A stretch of DNA of 64,000 bases from Tepidibacter thalassicus DSM 15285 (GCF_900129915.1 NZ_FQXH01000005.1:298982-362981), one strand, 5' to 3'; positions 18,800 through 27,094 are shown, counted from the stretch's first letter. Notes: generated from the letters alone by a model not told the origin. Made by a program: numbers and translations.

Positions 18800-19342
18800 A
18801 TGAGCAAAAATTTTAAAAAATATTTTTTAATGATTTTTTTTATATTGGCATTTTTATTTTCAAATGTAATAGTTGGTAGTATTGTGTATTTTAATAATGA
18901 TCAAAGTAATATAGGTATAGTATATGCAAAATCCAATAGTTTTTCCAAACCAAAAACTAGTAGTTTTTCAAGTGTTAAAAAAACTACTAGTTCTAGTTCT
19001 TGGAATAAGATAAGTAAATCGACAAGTAGCGGTTTAAAATCAGGTAATTTTTCTAATTCTAATAATAGTAAATCAACAAATGGTAAAATGAAAACAGGAA
19101 GTTTTTCTAATTCTAAAAAAAATAATAATACAAATACTATATATCCACAAGATAATCATGGTGATATTAAAAATGCAGATAAAACTGTTAAAATAAATAT
19201 TCCTTATGTACATACAAATTACAGAAATAGCAATCATTTTAGTATGTCAAGACTCGGTTTTTTTGAAATGTTTATGTATTCATTTTTAACTATAATAATA
19301 ATTGTGTTTATAATTGTTATTTTTAAATATTATATTAGATAG
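18800..19342 (+). CDS. Ser/Lys/Asn-rich membrane protein of the psp operon
   Basis: This 180-residue protein has hydrophobic segments at both ends (about 9-30 and 154-176). The low-complexity middle is rich in Ser, Lys, Asn and Thr, with a repeated pattern GxFSNS (SGNFSNSNN, TGSFSNSKK). The middle is probably outside the cell. GGGG lies before the ATG, 21 bases after the Cys-rich gene. The final eight bases overlap the end of the convergent ABC ATPase gene and no terminator separates them. Confidence 0.6.
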   Translation: MSKNFKKYFLMIFFILAFLFSNVIVGSIVYFNNDQSNIGIVYAKSNSFSKPKTSSFSSVKKTTSSSSWNKISKSTSSGLKSGNFSNSNNSKSTNGKMKTGSFSNSKKNNNTNTIYPQDNHGDIKNADKTVKINIPYVHTNYRNSNHFSMSRLGFFEMFMYSFLTIIIIVFIIVIFKYYIR

Positions 19343-21047
19343 TTTCAAACAATCCTTCTTTTAATAAGGTTTTAGTAAAATTACATTTAGGGTTGTTAAA
19401 TATGTCTGTACTTATTCCATTTTCTATAATTTCTCCATCATTCATTATAAAAATTCTATTTGCTATTTTTCTAGCAATAGTTAAATCATGAGTTATATAT
19501 ATCATTGAAAATCCATTTTTATTTTGAAGTTCTTTTAATAATCTCAGTATATTAGCTTTTGTTGAAGGATCTAGCATAGAACTTATTTCATCAGCAATTA
19601 AAACTTTTGGTTCCATTATTAAACTTCTAGCAATGGCAATTCTCTGCCTTTGTCCTCCACTTAGAGTATATATTTTTTTATTTATGAATTCATTATCAGT
19701 AGGAAGTTGAACATTTTTTAGTACTTTTATTACGCTGTCTTTTCTTTTTTCTTCTTTTTCTATTTTCAGTATATCTAGAGGTTCTTTTATTGCATTTTCA
19801 ACAGTAAAATTTTCATTTATAGAAGAAAAAGGGTCTTGAAATACCATTTGAATGCCCTTTTTCTGTCTTATTGCTTCATATTTGTTTATTTTGTTTCCTT
19901 CAAATAATACAATTCCGCTGTCTTGTTTTAAATAACCTGAAATAATATTTGCAAGAGTAGTTTTGCCTGAACCAGATTGTCCTATTAATGCAATTATTTC
20001 TCCAGATTTAAGATCAATATTGCAATTTTTACATGCTTTTATTAATTTATTTTTTAGTTTATAATTTTTGTTTATATTTTTAGCTTCAAGTACAGTAACT
20101 ATCCCTCCTCGATTACATGCTACTTTTCTTTCTAATGATACGTATTCTAAAATCGGAATATTATTAAAACATTTATCTATAGATTGATTACATCTTTCAT
20201 AAAAAACACAACCGTTATTTTTTTTATTTTTTATATTTGATGGTATTCCCCATAAATCATGATATGGATTTACTTCAGGAGATGAATTTATAAGTCCTCT
20301 TGTATATGGATGCATAGGATTTTTAATAACTTCTTTTGTTAATCCTTCCTCTAATATGTATCCTTTATAGAGAACTTCTATATTTGAAGTAATTTTAATT
20401 ATTGTAGAGATTTCATGAGATATTATTATCATAGAAAATTTATTTTTACTTTGTATGTTTTTTAATAAATTTATAATTTGATTTCTAGATATTGGATCAA
20501 GTGCACAAGTTGGTTCATCTAATATTAAAAGCTCTGGGTCACAAGCGATAGCCATGGCTATTAGAACTTTTTGCCTCATACCTCCTGAAAGCTCATGAGG
20601 ATACCTGTTAATCCATATTTCATCGAGCCCAACCATATTCAAAAGTGATTGTATTTTATTTTTTATTTTTTCTTTAGAAAAATTAGTGTGTTCTTTTAAT
20701 GTTTCTTCAATTTGCTCTTTAATAGTAAGTACTGGATTTAAAACTTCTAATCTATTTTGGAATACAATAGCAATTTTATTCCATCTATATTTATTTTTTT
20801 CTTTTTCTGAAAGTTTTGTAATATCTATGCCATTGTAAATTATTTCTCCGCTTATTTTTGCTTTATTGTCGAGTAAAGATGTTATAGCCATGGCTATTGA
20901 ACTTTTGCCACTTCCAGATTCTCCTATAATACCTAACGTTTCCCCTTTATTAACATTAAAAGAAATTCCTTTTACAGCTTCCACTGTATTATCTTTTGAA
21001 TTATATGTAATTTTAAGATTTTTAATTTCAAGCAATGTATTTTTCAT
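19335..21047 (-). CDS. Fused DppD-DppF-type ABC transporter ATPase
   Basis: This 570-residue protein joins two ATPase domains that are usually separate subunits of peptide/nickel importers. Domain 1 has GESGSGKSS, LSGGMRQKV and the oligopeptide C-terminal extension with cysteines (NGCVFYERC...DKC). Domain 2 starts near 315 with GQSGSGKTT and LSGGQRQRIAIARS. ATG 21047 is six bases after GAGGG. It is the last gene of the importer operon, following the permeases by 15 bases. The solute is not visible; nickel or a metal chelate is plausible from context. Confidence 0.92.
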   Translation of the reverse strand: MKNTLLEIKNLKITYNSKDNTVEAVKGISFNVNKGETLGIIGESGSGKSSIAMAITSLLDNKAKISGEIIYNGIDITKLSEKEKNKYRWNKIAIVFQNRLEVLNPVLTIKEQIEETLKEHTNFSKEKIKNKIQSLLNMVGLDEIWINRYPHELSGGMRQKVLIAMAIACDPELLILDEPTCALDPISRNQIINLLKNIQSKNKFSMIIISHEISTIIKITSNIEVLYKGYILEEGLTKEVIKNPMHPYTRGLINSSPEVNPYHDLWGIPSNIKNKKNNGCVFYERCNQSIDKCFNNIPILEYVSLERKVACNRGGIVTVLEAKNINKNYKLKNKLIKACKNCNIDLKSGEIIALIGQSGSGKTTLANIISGYLKQDSGIVLFEGNKINKYEAIRQKKGIQMVFQDPFSSINENFTVENAIKEPLDILKIEKEEKRKDSVIKVLKNVQLPTDNEFINKKIYTLSGGQRQRIAIARSLIMEPKVLIADEISSMLDPSTKANILRLLKELQNKNGFSMIYITHDLTIARKIANRIFIMNDGEIIENGISTDIFNNPKCNFTKTLLKEGLFETI

Positions 21048-21062
21048 ATTCATCCCTCTTTT

Positions 21063-21899
21063 TTATAATTTATAATTAAATTTATTTTCAAATTCTCTAC
21101 CGATAAAAGCTATAGAAATAACCATTATGAGAATAGCTATAAGAGGAGAAAGTACCCACCATTTCCAGTAAGGAGTAAAATATATTCCTGTAAAATTTAA
21201 AGCATAATGAAGAATAAGTCCCCAACTTTTTGAAGTAGGATCTCCTAATCCTAAAAAAGAAAGAGATGCTTCGGCAATTATAGCTTTACTAATAAGTCTA
21301 ATAAAACTCACCATAATTATAGGATAAATTTGAGGTAGGAAGTGATTTATAGTAATATAAAAAAATCCACCTCCATACCCTCTTACTACTTTTATATAAT
21401 TTTCTTCTTTTATAGATAAAATTTTAGAACGTATTATTCTAGCAAGTGAAGTCCATGAAAAAACACTTAAAACAAAAATTATATTTTTTATACTAGGACC
21501 AAAAAAAGCTCCAAGAACAATCATAGTAGGAAGATCTGGTAAAGTTATCATCATATCTGTAAATCTCATTAAAAAATTATCTATCCATCCTCCTAAATAT
21601 CCCGATAAAATACCAATAATGCTTCCTATTAATATCGATAAAAAAGCTGTACCCAATCCTATAATTATACTCATTCTTGCTCCGTAACATAATTGAGAAT
21701 ACAAATCAATTCCTATATCATCAGTTCCCAATATGTGGTTTTTAGATGGAGGTTCTAAAGAATTACCTGAAGGTAAAATATGTGAAGTTTTTAATAAATA
21801 AGGAGAAAATATAGCTATAAAAATAATGACTATAAAAATCAAAACGGAAATTTTCCCAATTATTGAGAATCCTTTTATAAAATTCAATATTTTTTTCAT
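21063..21899 (-). CDS. ABC importer permease, DppC/NikC type
   Basis: This 278-residue inner-membrane permease has the DppC layout: an N-terminal helix (about 12-33), the extracellular LGTDDIGIDLYSQLCYGARMS signature, and a five-helix core with an EAA-type loop (VRGYGGGFF...HFLPQI). It pairs with the DppB-like permease, whose stop is one base away, to form the channel for the periplasmic-type binding lipoprotein encoded upstream. Confidence 0.93.
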   Translation of the reverse strand: MKKILNFIKGFSIIGKISVLIFIVIIFIAIFSPYLLKTSHILPSGNSLEPPSKNHILGTDDIGIDLYSQLCYGARMSIIIGLGTAFLSILIGSIIGILSGYLGGWIDNFLMRFTDMMITLPDLPTMIVLGAFFGPSIKNIIFVLSVFSWTSLARIIRSKILSIKEENYIKVVRGYGGGFFYITINHFLPQIYPIIMVSFIRLISKAIIAEASLSFLGLGDPTSKSWGLILHYALNFTGIYFTPYWKWWVLSPLIAILIMVISIAFIGREFENKFNYKL

Positions 21900-21900
21900 A

Positions 21901-22878
21901 TTATTTCAACCTCGGATCTAATTTTTTGTATATTAAATCTGCAAATAAATTCATTGTAAGTACCATTATAGCAAGTAACAAAAATATACCTTGTATTAAT
22001 GGATAATCTCTGTAAAATACAGCATTTTTCATAAGCATACCAATTCCGGGATAATTAAATACATTTTCTATTAAAATAGATCCTCCAATTACATATCCAA
22101 AATTTAAAAATACTTTTGTAATTACAGGAAGTATTGCATTTTTTAGAGCATGGGAAAATATAATTCTTTTTTTATTAAGTCCTTTAGCTCTTGCTGTAAT
22201 CATATAATCTTTTTCTAAAACAGATATCATACTATTTCTTGAAAGGAGATAAAATCCTCCTATATTTGTAAAACTTAAAGTTATTATTGGGAGTATTGCA
22301 TGATATCCTAAGTCAAATATATATTCATAAATGGAATTGTAATTTACAAAAGCGCTTATCCCTCCAGATAAAGGAAATATTTTCAAATAAGCTGAAAAGT
22401 AAAATAAAAATAATACCCCTATTAAAAATGATGGAATTTCAGAAAAAATAACAAATAAAAAATAAAAAATTTTATCAATTATTTTATTTCTATAATAAGC
22501 TGAAATGCATCCCAAAAACATTCCTAAAATAGCACTTGTTATAGTAGAAATTAATACTAGAGATATTGTCCATAAAATTCTATCCATTATTATACTTAAA
22601 ACTTCTTGGTTTAAAATTATACTATATCCTAAATAACCTTTAAATATATTTTTTAAATAGTTTATATATTGAACACTTATAGGCTTGTCAAGTCCATAAT
22701 AAGCTTTATATTTTTGAATTTGTTCATCTGAAAAAGTAACTAAATCACTATTACTCTCACTTGAAAGAAATGTAAAAGGATCCCCAGGCATTAACCTGGG
22801 AATAAAAAAATTTAATGTGCTTATAAATATAAAAGCGATAAAATATTGTGAAAATTTTTGAAGTATCTTCTTTTTCAT
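21901..22878 (-). CDS. ABC importer permease, DppB/NikB type
   Basis: This 325-residue permease has six predicted helices and the DppB features: an N-terminal helix then FIPRLMPGDPF, a central block GMFLGCISAYYRN, and an EAA loop ARAKGLNKKRIIFSHALKNA followed by PGIGMLMKNAV. It lies seven bases after the binding protein gene and one base before the second permease, so all are co-translated from one message. Confidence 0.94.
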   Translation of the reverse strand: MKKKILQKFSQYFIAFIFISTLNFFIPRLMPGDPFTFLSSESNSDLVTFSDEQIQKYKAYYGLDKPISVQYINYLKNIFKGYLGYSIILNQEVLSIIMDRILWTISLVLISTITSAILGMFLGCISAYYRNKIIDKIFYFLFVIFSEIPSFLIGVLFLFYFSAYLKIFPLSGGISAFVNYNSIYEYIFDLGYHAILPIITLSFTNIGGFYLLSRNSMISVLEKDYMITARAKGLNKKRIIFSHALKNAILPVITKVFLNFGYVIGGSILIENVFNYPGIGMLMKNAVFYRDYPLIQGIFLLLAIMVLTMNLFADLIYKKLDPRLK

Positions 22879-22885
22879 AGTATTC

Positions 22886-24466
22886 CTACTTTCTTTCTAA
22901 ATAAGATAATTTACAATGTTCTGCATAGTGATGATCGTATCTATACATCCAACCATTGTATTTTGAAGGTCTGTATACAAAATTTTCTATTGTATTATAT
23001 ATAGGAATTTGAGGCACTTCTTTTGAAATAAGTTCTTGAAGTTTGAATATTATTTCCTTTCTTTTTTGAGGATTTAATTCATACATTTGTTTTTTAGCTA
23101 ATTTATTTATTTCTTCATTGTAATATCCTGGTATACATCCCGATGCAGGACTTTTACTTTCTTTAGTATTTGAAGCATATAATTCTCTTAAAGAGTCTGG
23201 GTCTTTTCCCCACCCTCCATGGCCAATTATAGCAAGTTCAAAATCAGAATTTTTAACTAGACTATCTCTAGTTTTCATATCAACACTTTTAATGTTAATA
23301 TTAATTCCTACTTTTTGAAGAGTTAATTTCATTAATTCTGCCATTTTAACTTCTTTATTTGAATTTCCTATAAGGAGTTCAAATGTATATTTTTTACCTT
23401 TAATGAAATTTTTAGCTTTGCTAATATTTAAACTATATTTTTCAACTTTATCATTATACCATCTATGTCCTTTAGGTATATAACCCATACTTGCAACTAT
23501 TCCTGAACCTCTTCCTACTTTTTGAAGAATTTCTTCTCTATCTATTCCATAAGCAAAAGCTTTTCTGAGATTTACATCTTTAAGTTCAGGTCTTTTATTC
23601 ATATTAAAAATAAGTCTATATCCCCAAAAAGGTTTATTTCTACTTATTTTAAATTCATCATTATTTTCATATCTTGAAATTATGTCAGGAGACACTGAAA
23701 TTAAATCTATTTCACCTTTTTCAAAAGCAAGTACAGGATCACTTACAGGAATCCATTCAATAGCACTTACCTTTTGTTTAGGTCCCCAATAATCTTTAAA
23801 AGCTTCTAATTTATATGTTCCTTGTTCACTATTATATGATACGAATTTATACGGTCCACATCCTATAAGAGATTTATTAGAATTAAATTTTTGAGGATCA
23901 TCAACTTTTTCCCATATATGCTTAGGAATAATTCTCATTTTTCCTATTCTATCTAAATATGTAGCATTAGAACTATTAACATAAATTTTTACTTTATTTT
24001 CATTTAAAATTTCAACATTTTCTATTATGTATTTTCCATCTACTAAAAGGCTATTCCAAACAGGAGGATGATTTTTATAGTAATCGAATGTGAATTTAAC
24101 ATCTTCTGCGTTGAAATTTTTTCCATCATGCCATTTAACATTATCTCTTAAAGTAAATATATATTCTTTTCCGTTATTTTCAATTTTCCAGTCTTTTGCG
24201 AGCCATGGTATAATACCTTTCTCATCTTTTTCTAAAAGACTGTCAAATATAAGTTCCATTTTAAATCCACCAGGACCTCTTGGGTAATGTTTATAAGGAT
24301 TTGGATATCCCCAATCTCCACCTGCAAGTCTAATAACTAAATTTTTATTAGCATCTTCATTTGATGAGTTTGTATCTATAGATTTAGTATCACAACCTAC
24401 TGTTAATAAACAAATTATTAGTACTAAAAATGTAATTATAGAAAACTTTTTTAAAACGTTTATCAT
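22886..24466 (-). CDS. Family 5 solute-binding lipoprotein
   Basis: This 526-residue binding protein belongs to the SBP_bac_5 (peptide/nickel) family. The lipobox LLTVGC anchors it by Cys at about 25. Family signatures include WKIENNGKEYIFTLRDNVKWHDG and FAYGIDREEI; the C-terminal lobe begins around residue 275. A Gly-Gly-rich start of the mature domain (RLAGGDWGYPNPY) is seen in relatives that bind metal complexes as well as peptides. The ligand is unknown; the FmdE and methyltransferase neighbours argue against a simple dipeptide system. Confidence 0.9.
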   Translation of the reverse strand: MINVLKKFSIITFLVLIICLLTVGCDTKSIDTNSSNEDANKNLVIRLAGGDWGYPNPYKHYPRGPGGFKMELIFDSLLEKDEKGIIPWLAKDWKIENNGKEYIFTLRDNVKWHDGKNFNAEDVKFTFDYYKNHPPVWNSLLVDGKYIIENVEILNENKVKIYVNSSNATYLDRIGKMRIIPKHIWEKVDDPQKFNSNKSLIGCGPYKFVSYNSEQGTYKLEAFKDYWGPKQKVSAIEWIPVSDPVLAFEKGEIDLISVSPDIISRYENNDEFKISRNKPFWGYRLIFNMNKRPELKDVNLRKAFAYGIDREEILQKVGRGSGIVASMGYIPKGHRWYNDKVEKYSLNISKAKNFIKGKKYTFELLIGNSNKEVKMAELMKLTLQKVGININIKSVDMKTRDSLVKNSDFELAIIGHGGWGKDPDSLRELYASNTKESKSPASGCIPGYYNEEINKLAKKQMYELNPQKRKEIIFKLQELISKEVPQIPIYNTIENFVYRPSKYNGWMYRYDHHYAEHCKLSYLERK

Positions 24467-24486
24467 AAATAATTTATTCCCCCTTT

Positions 24487-25293
24487 TTAATTAACTTTCC
24501 AATATATCCATGCTATTTTTGAATTTATATTTTCTTTAACATATCCATTCTCAGAAACTTTATTTAAATAATTATATATTTTTTCTTTATCCTTATTAGT
24601 TAATTTTTCTTTCATTTCTAAATAAGTTATATATTGATTTGCTAAATAATCCAACGGATATACATTTTCCCAATCTTTATTTATATATTTTATTTGTGGA
24701 TAATATCCTTTAAGATAAAGAATATTAAATGCACAATAAATTTTTTTATCGATGTTTTTATTAATATTATCTTTTTTTAAATATTGATTTAATTTATTCC
24801 ATAAAAAATTATCTCTTTTAACAAATCCACTCATAAAACAATATTTTTTACTAGCTTTTATCATTTTATTTAAAGTTTCGTAATCATTTATACCTGGACA
24901 CATAGATGCAAATACTAAATCAAATTTATTTTCTAGATTATTTTCTTTTAAATCAATATTATCCCAAAATGATTTTTTAAACTCAATGTTGTAAATGTTG
25001 TTTTTAGTTGCATTATATTCTGCAAATTTTAACATTTTATTTGAGATATCTATTGCTACTACTTGATTACATAATTTTGCAAATTTTATCGAATATTTCC
25101 CAGGTCCACACCCTATATCTAAAATTTTACTATTTTTGTCAATCATTTTATTGTTTAGTAAAAAATTAACAATATCGTTTGCAAAATTTTCTTTTTTATT
25201 AAATTCTTCTGCTCTATTATCCCAAAATATTTCAATTGCTTCTTTATTTGTATTTTCATTTTTCCAAAGTTTTAAAAAAACATTTATGTCCAA
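24487..25293 (-). CDS. Class I SAM-dependent methyltransferase of the importer operon
   Basis: This 268-residue methyltransferase has the Rossmann SAM motif ILDIGCGPGKYSIKFA (about residues 58-73), the acidic VAIDIS, and a later FDLVFASMCPG. The substrate is not recognisable. The start is TTG 25293, nine bases after AAGGGGA and three bases after the FmdE stop. Its fixed place between FmdE and the binding protein suggests it modifies the transported compound or its carrier; that is inference. Confidence 0.85.
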   Translation of the reverse strand: MDINVFLKLWKNENTNKEAIEIFWDNRAEEFNKKENFANDIVNFLLNNKMIDKNSKILDIGCGPGKYSIKFAKLCNQVVAIDISNKMLKFAEYNATKNNIYNIEFKKSFWDNIDLKENNLENKFDLVFASMCPGINDYETLNKMIKASKKYCFMSGFVKRDNFLWNKLNQYLKKDNINKNIDKKIYCAFNILYLKGYYPQIKYINKDWENVYPLDYLANQYITYLEMKEKLTNKDKEKIYNYLNKVSENGYVKENINSKIAWIYWKVN

Positions 25294-25296
25294 TTC

Positions 25297-25821
25297 TTAC
25301 CATCCCCTTGAATAATCATCAAAACAGTCAATACATACTTTTTTTCCATTCATTAATCGAATCTTATGTTCAGGCGCAGCTTCTTTGCAAATTTCACATA
25401 TTATACTGTTAAATATTTTCGCTTTATCTGGTAAATCAAATTTAGGAGTTTTAAATTCAAATAAATCAACTGCATTAGAATTTAATATATAATTTTGTCT
25501 TTCTTCTCTACTCATTTCATCTTTAAAAGGTTTTAATATTAATCTAATTTTCTCGCCAGTTTGTCTATTAAAAAAAGTATATGCATGTTTTCCTGTATTT
25601 TTATATATAAGATTACCTTTTCCAAAAGTACATCCTGTTAATATTTGAATAGCATCAACTCCACATGCATCATTTTCTGTAACACAAACTATTTCTTCAT
25701 CAGTTGAAAATTTAATATTCATTTTTTCCATTACGGCTTCACAAGCTTTAAATCCTATTGCAAGACCAGGACATTCATGTCCATGAAACTCAATACACTT
25801 TTTCCATTGTTTTTGATTCAT
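25297..25821 (-). CDS. FmdE family protein with C-terminal zinc ribbon
   Basis: This 174-residue protein starts at ATG 25821 behind GGGGTGA. The FmdE core has HGHECPGLAIGF, the DACGVDAIQILTGCTFGKGN motif with conserved Cys/Asp, and GKHAYTFF. The last 35 residues form a C4 zinc ribbon (CEICKEAAPEH and CIDCFDD). FmdE was named from a molybdenum formylmethanofuran dehydrogenase operon, but it also occurs in bacteria without that enzyme; its biochemical function is unsettled. It is the first gene after an attenuator-like leader and heads the importer operon. Confidence 0.88.
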   Translation of the reverse strand: MNQKQWKKCIEFHGHECPGLAIGFKACEAVMEKMNIKFSTDEEIVCVTENDACGVDAIQILTGCTFGKGNLIYKNTGKHAYTFFNRQTGEKIRLILKPFKDEMSREERQNYILNSNAVDLFEFKTPKFDLPDKAKIFNSIICEICKEAAPEHKIRLMNGKKVCIDCFDDYSRGW

Positions 25822-25853
25822 ATTATTCACCCCTATTATTAATATGTTAAAAT

Positions 25854-25907
25854 AAAAAAACCACGAAAGTAGTTTAACCGTTTCAACGATTAAATCAACC
25901 TTCATGG
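25854..25907 (-). promoter_or_regulatory. Attenuator-like hairpin in the leader of the FmdE operon
   Basis: A 47-nt hairpin (25907-25861 on the minus strand) has outer arms CCATGAAGG/CTTTCGTGG, which pair fully with two G-U pairs. An internal loop (TTGA opposite CTA) and an inner stem TTTAATCG/CGGTTAAA with loop TTGAAA follow. Seven T come directly after. It lies downstream of a good promoter and 32 bases before the FmdE start, so it can end transcription before the operon. Alternatively it is only the terminator of the HD gene. Confidence 0.65.
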
Positions 25908-25945
25908 TCAATTTATTAATATTTATATAATTATTCTCGAGTTAA

Positions 25946-25974
25946 ATATTACATTAAATAACATGTTTTGTCAA
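25946..25974 (-). promoter_or_regulatory. Promoter of the FmdE-methyltransferase-ABC operon
   Basis: The -35 TTGACA (25974-25969), a 17-base spacer and the -10 TAATAT (25951-25946) lie between the HD gene stop and the leader hairpin. Predicted transcription starts near 25939, leaving a leader of roughly 118 nt. Confidence 0.72.
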
Positions 25975-25989
25975 TATAATAAAATCAAT

Positions 25990-26637
25990 TTATTGTATTG
26001 CTTTTTTATTGTGCTTTTTTGCTATATGTTCTTTACATTTTTTTATAAAAATTTGAATGTTTTTTTCTTCTTCTTCGAATTTTTCTTTAGTCATACCACC
26101 TCTTCCAAATCTATCACACGTAGAAAGTAGAGCTATTTCATCTATAGAAATTTGAGATGCCATATTTTCTATATCAGCAAAAGATAAATCTTTAACTACG
26201 AATAATACTTGCATATGCCATCTTACAAGAATTGATACTCTATGAATTAATTTTTCATCATTTGTAAATTCTCTTAAAAAATCTCTAGCTAATTTAGCTC
26301 CTATTTTATCGTGATCATATGAAGTTATTTTACCTTTTTTTATTTTAGTTGTAGATGGTTTTCCTAAATCATGAAGAAGTGCAGCCCACATAAATGAACG
26401 AGGATCTTCGCTTAAATGCTTTTTTTTAGCTGCATTGTCTATAACAAGCATTGTATGATTCCATACAGTACCTTCAGGATGATATTTTGGTGATTGTGGT
26501 GTTTTTATTAAATCTCCTAATAAAGTTAGTGGATATTTTTCGTTGAACAAACCACTTTTAGCCATTTTATTAAAATACTCTGAAGGCTTTTCATCATTCA
26601 TTAAATGTATTTCAAATTCTTTAAATATATCTCTCAT
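25990..26637 (-). CDS. HD-domain phosphohydrolase
   Basis: This 215-residue protein carries a HD metal-binding site: WNHTMLVID, ALLHDLGKP (His-Asp) and a later RWHMQVLF plus STCDRFG. The domain is closest in character to the HD domain of tRNA nucleotidyltransferases, but no nucleotidyltransferase domain is attached. The start is ATG 26637, eight bases after AAAGGAGG; a TTG two codons earlier is too close to that site. The substrate (a nucleotide phosphate ester) is unknown. Confidence 0.82.
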   Translation of the reverse strand: MRDIFKEFEIHLMNDEKPSEYFNKMAKSGLFNEKYPLTLLGDLIKTPQSPKYHPEGTVWNHTMLVIDNAAKKKHLSEDPRSFMWAALLHDLGKPSTTKIKKGKITSYDHDKIGAKLARDFLREFTNDEKLIHRVSILVRWHMQVLFVVKDLSFADIENMASQISIDEIALLSTCDRFGRGGMTKEKFEEEEKNIQIFIKKCKEHIAKKHNKKAIQ

Positions 26638-26782
26638 TACCAAATCCTCCTTTTAAATATTTTATATTTATTATTTCATTTACTTTAAATAATATTTTTA
26701 TGTTTTGTATATGTAATTATTTGTTGAAAAACATTAAATTTTTCCAGAATATATATTTTAAAAAAGGTTAATATAATACTAT
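26638..26782. other. AT-rich gap upstream of the HD gene
   Basis: This stretch contains no ORF with a ribosome site. Its right end carries a TATAAT at 26772-26777, seven bases before a large inverted repeat, taken here as the -10 of the RNA candidate. The -35 region (ATATAT at 17-base spacing) is not consensus. Confidence 0.4.
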
Positions 26783-26942
26783 AACGAGAAAAAAGCAATT
26801 ATTTTATATAAATTTAAAAACTTCATATAGAAAAATAGTTTTATATAAGTTTTTTAAGATCATGTACATGGTCAAAATAATTGCTTTTTCTCGTTTCACA
26901 TAGAGAAAGCTTAGAAATCAAATGATTTCTAAGCTTTTTATA
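26783..26942 (+). ncRNA. Candidate structured small RNA with own terminator
   Basis: Arms at 26783-26805 and 26874-26895 form a 22-bp stem with one bulged base (AACGAGAAAA... and its complement). Inside, TTAAAAACTT/AAGTTTTTTAA plus ATATA/TATAT make a second hairpin, and the 3' side holds a GATCATGTACATGGTC palindrome. The terminator at 26906-26942 follows, and a TATAAT ends six bases upstream. The shape is an unequal long rod of about 160 nt. No coding potential was seen. No known family was recognised; 6S RNA is one thing to test. Confidence 0.45.
26906..26942 (+). terminator. Terminator of the RNA candidate
   Basis: AAAGCTTAGAAATCA and TGATTTCTAAGCTTT form a 15-bp perfect stem (effective loop four bases) followed by TTTATAT. 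No coding gene on the plus strand precedes it, which supports a non-coding transcript. Confidence 0.75.
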
Positions 26943-26989
26943 TATTTATCTATATTTATCACCTCTGAGTTATTTTCTTATATTTTTTC

Positions 26990-27027
26990 TTAAGATAAAT
27001 TTAAGAATGAATTAAGATAAATTTAAT
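26990..27027 (+). promoter_or_regulatory. Four TTAAG half-sites at 11-bp spacing (response regulator site)
   Basis: TTAAG occurs at 26990, 27001 and 27012, and TTAAT at 27023, each exactly 11 bp apart. The last copies overlap the -35 position of the promoter whose -10 is TATAAT at 27039. Tandem half-sites one helical turn apart, abutting a weak -35, are characteristic of OmpR-family activators. Confidence 0.72.
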
Positions 27028-27038
27028 TATTTACATGA

Positions 27039-27044
27039 TATAAT
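27039..27044 (+). promoter_or_regulatory. -10 box of the export operon
   Basis: TATAAT lies 17 bases after a non-consensus -35 (GATAAA) covered by the TTAAG array, so this promoter probably needs an activator. The MacA-like start is 50 bases downstream. Confidence 0.65.
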
Positions 27045-27094
27045 AGCTTTATGTTTAATAAATACAATTTTATAAATAACAGGAGGTGCTTAAT

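Noticed and set aside
25822..25911. An N-terminal extension of FmdE through the leader hairpin
   Set aside because: It would translate the terminator hairpin, lacks a ribosome site, and the family start matches ATG 25821.
26783..26895. The large inverted repeat as a miniature transposable element
   Set aside because: No target-site duplication flanks it and a -10 and terminator frame it; an RNA gene fits better, though one copy cannot exclude a mobile origin.
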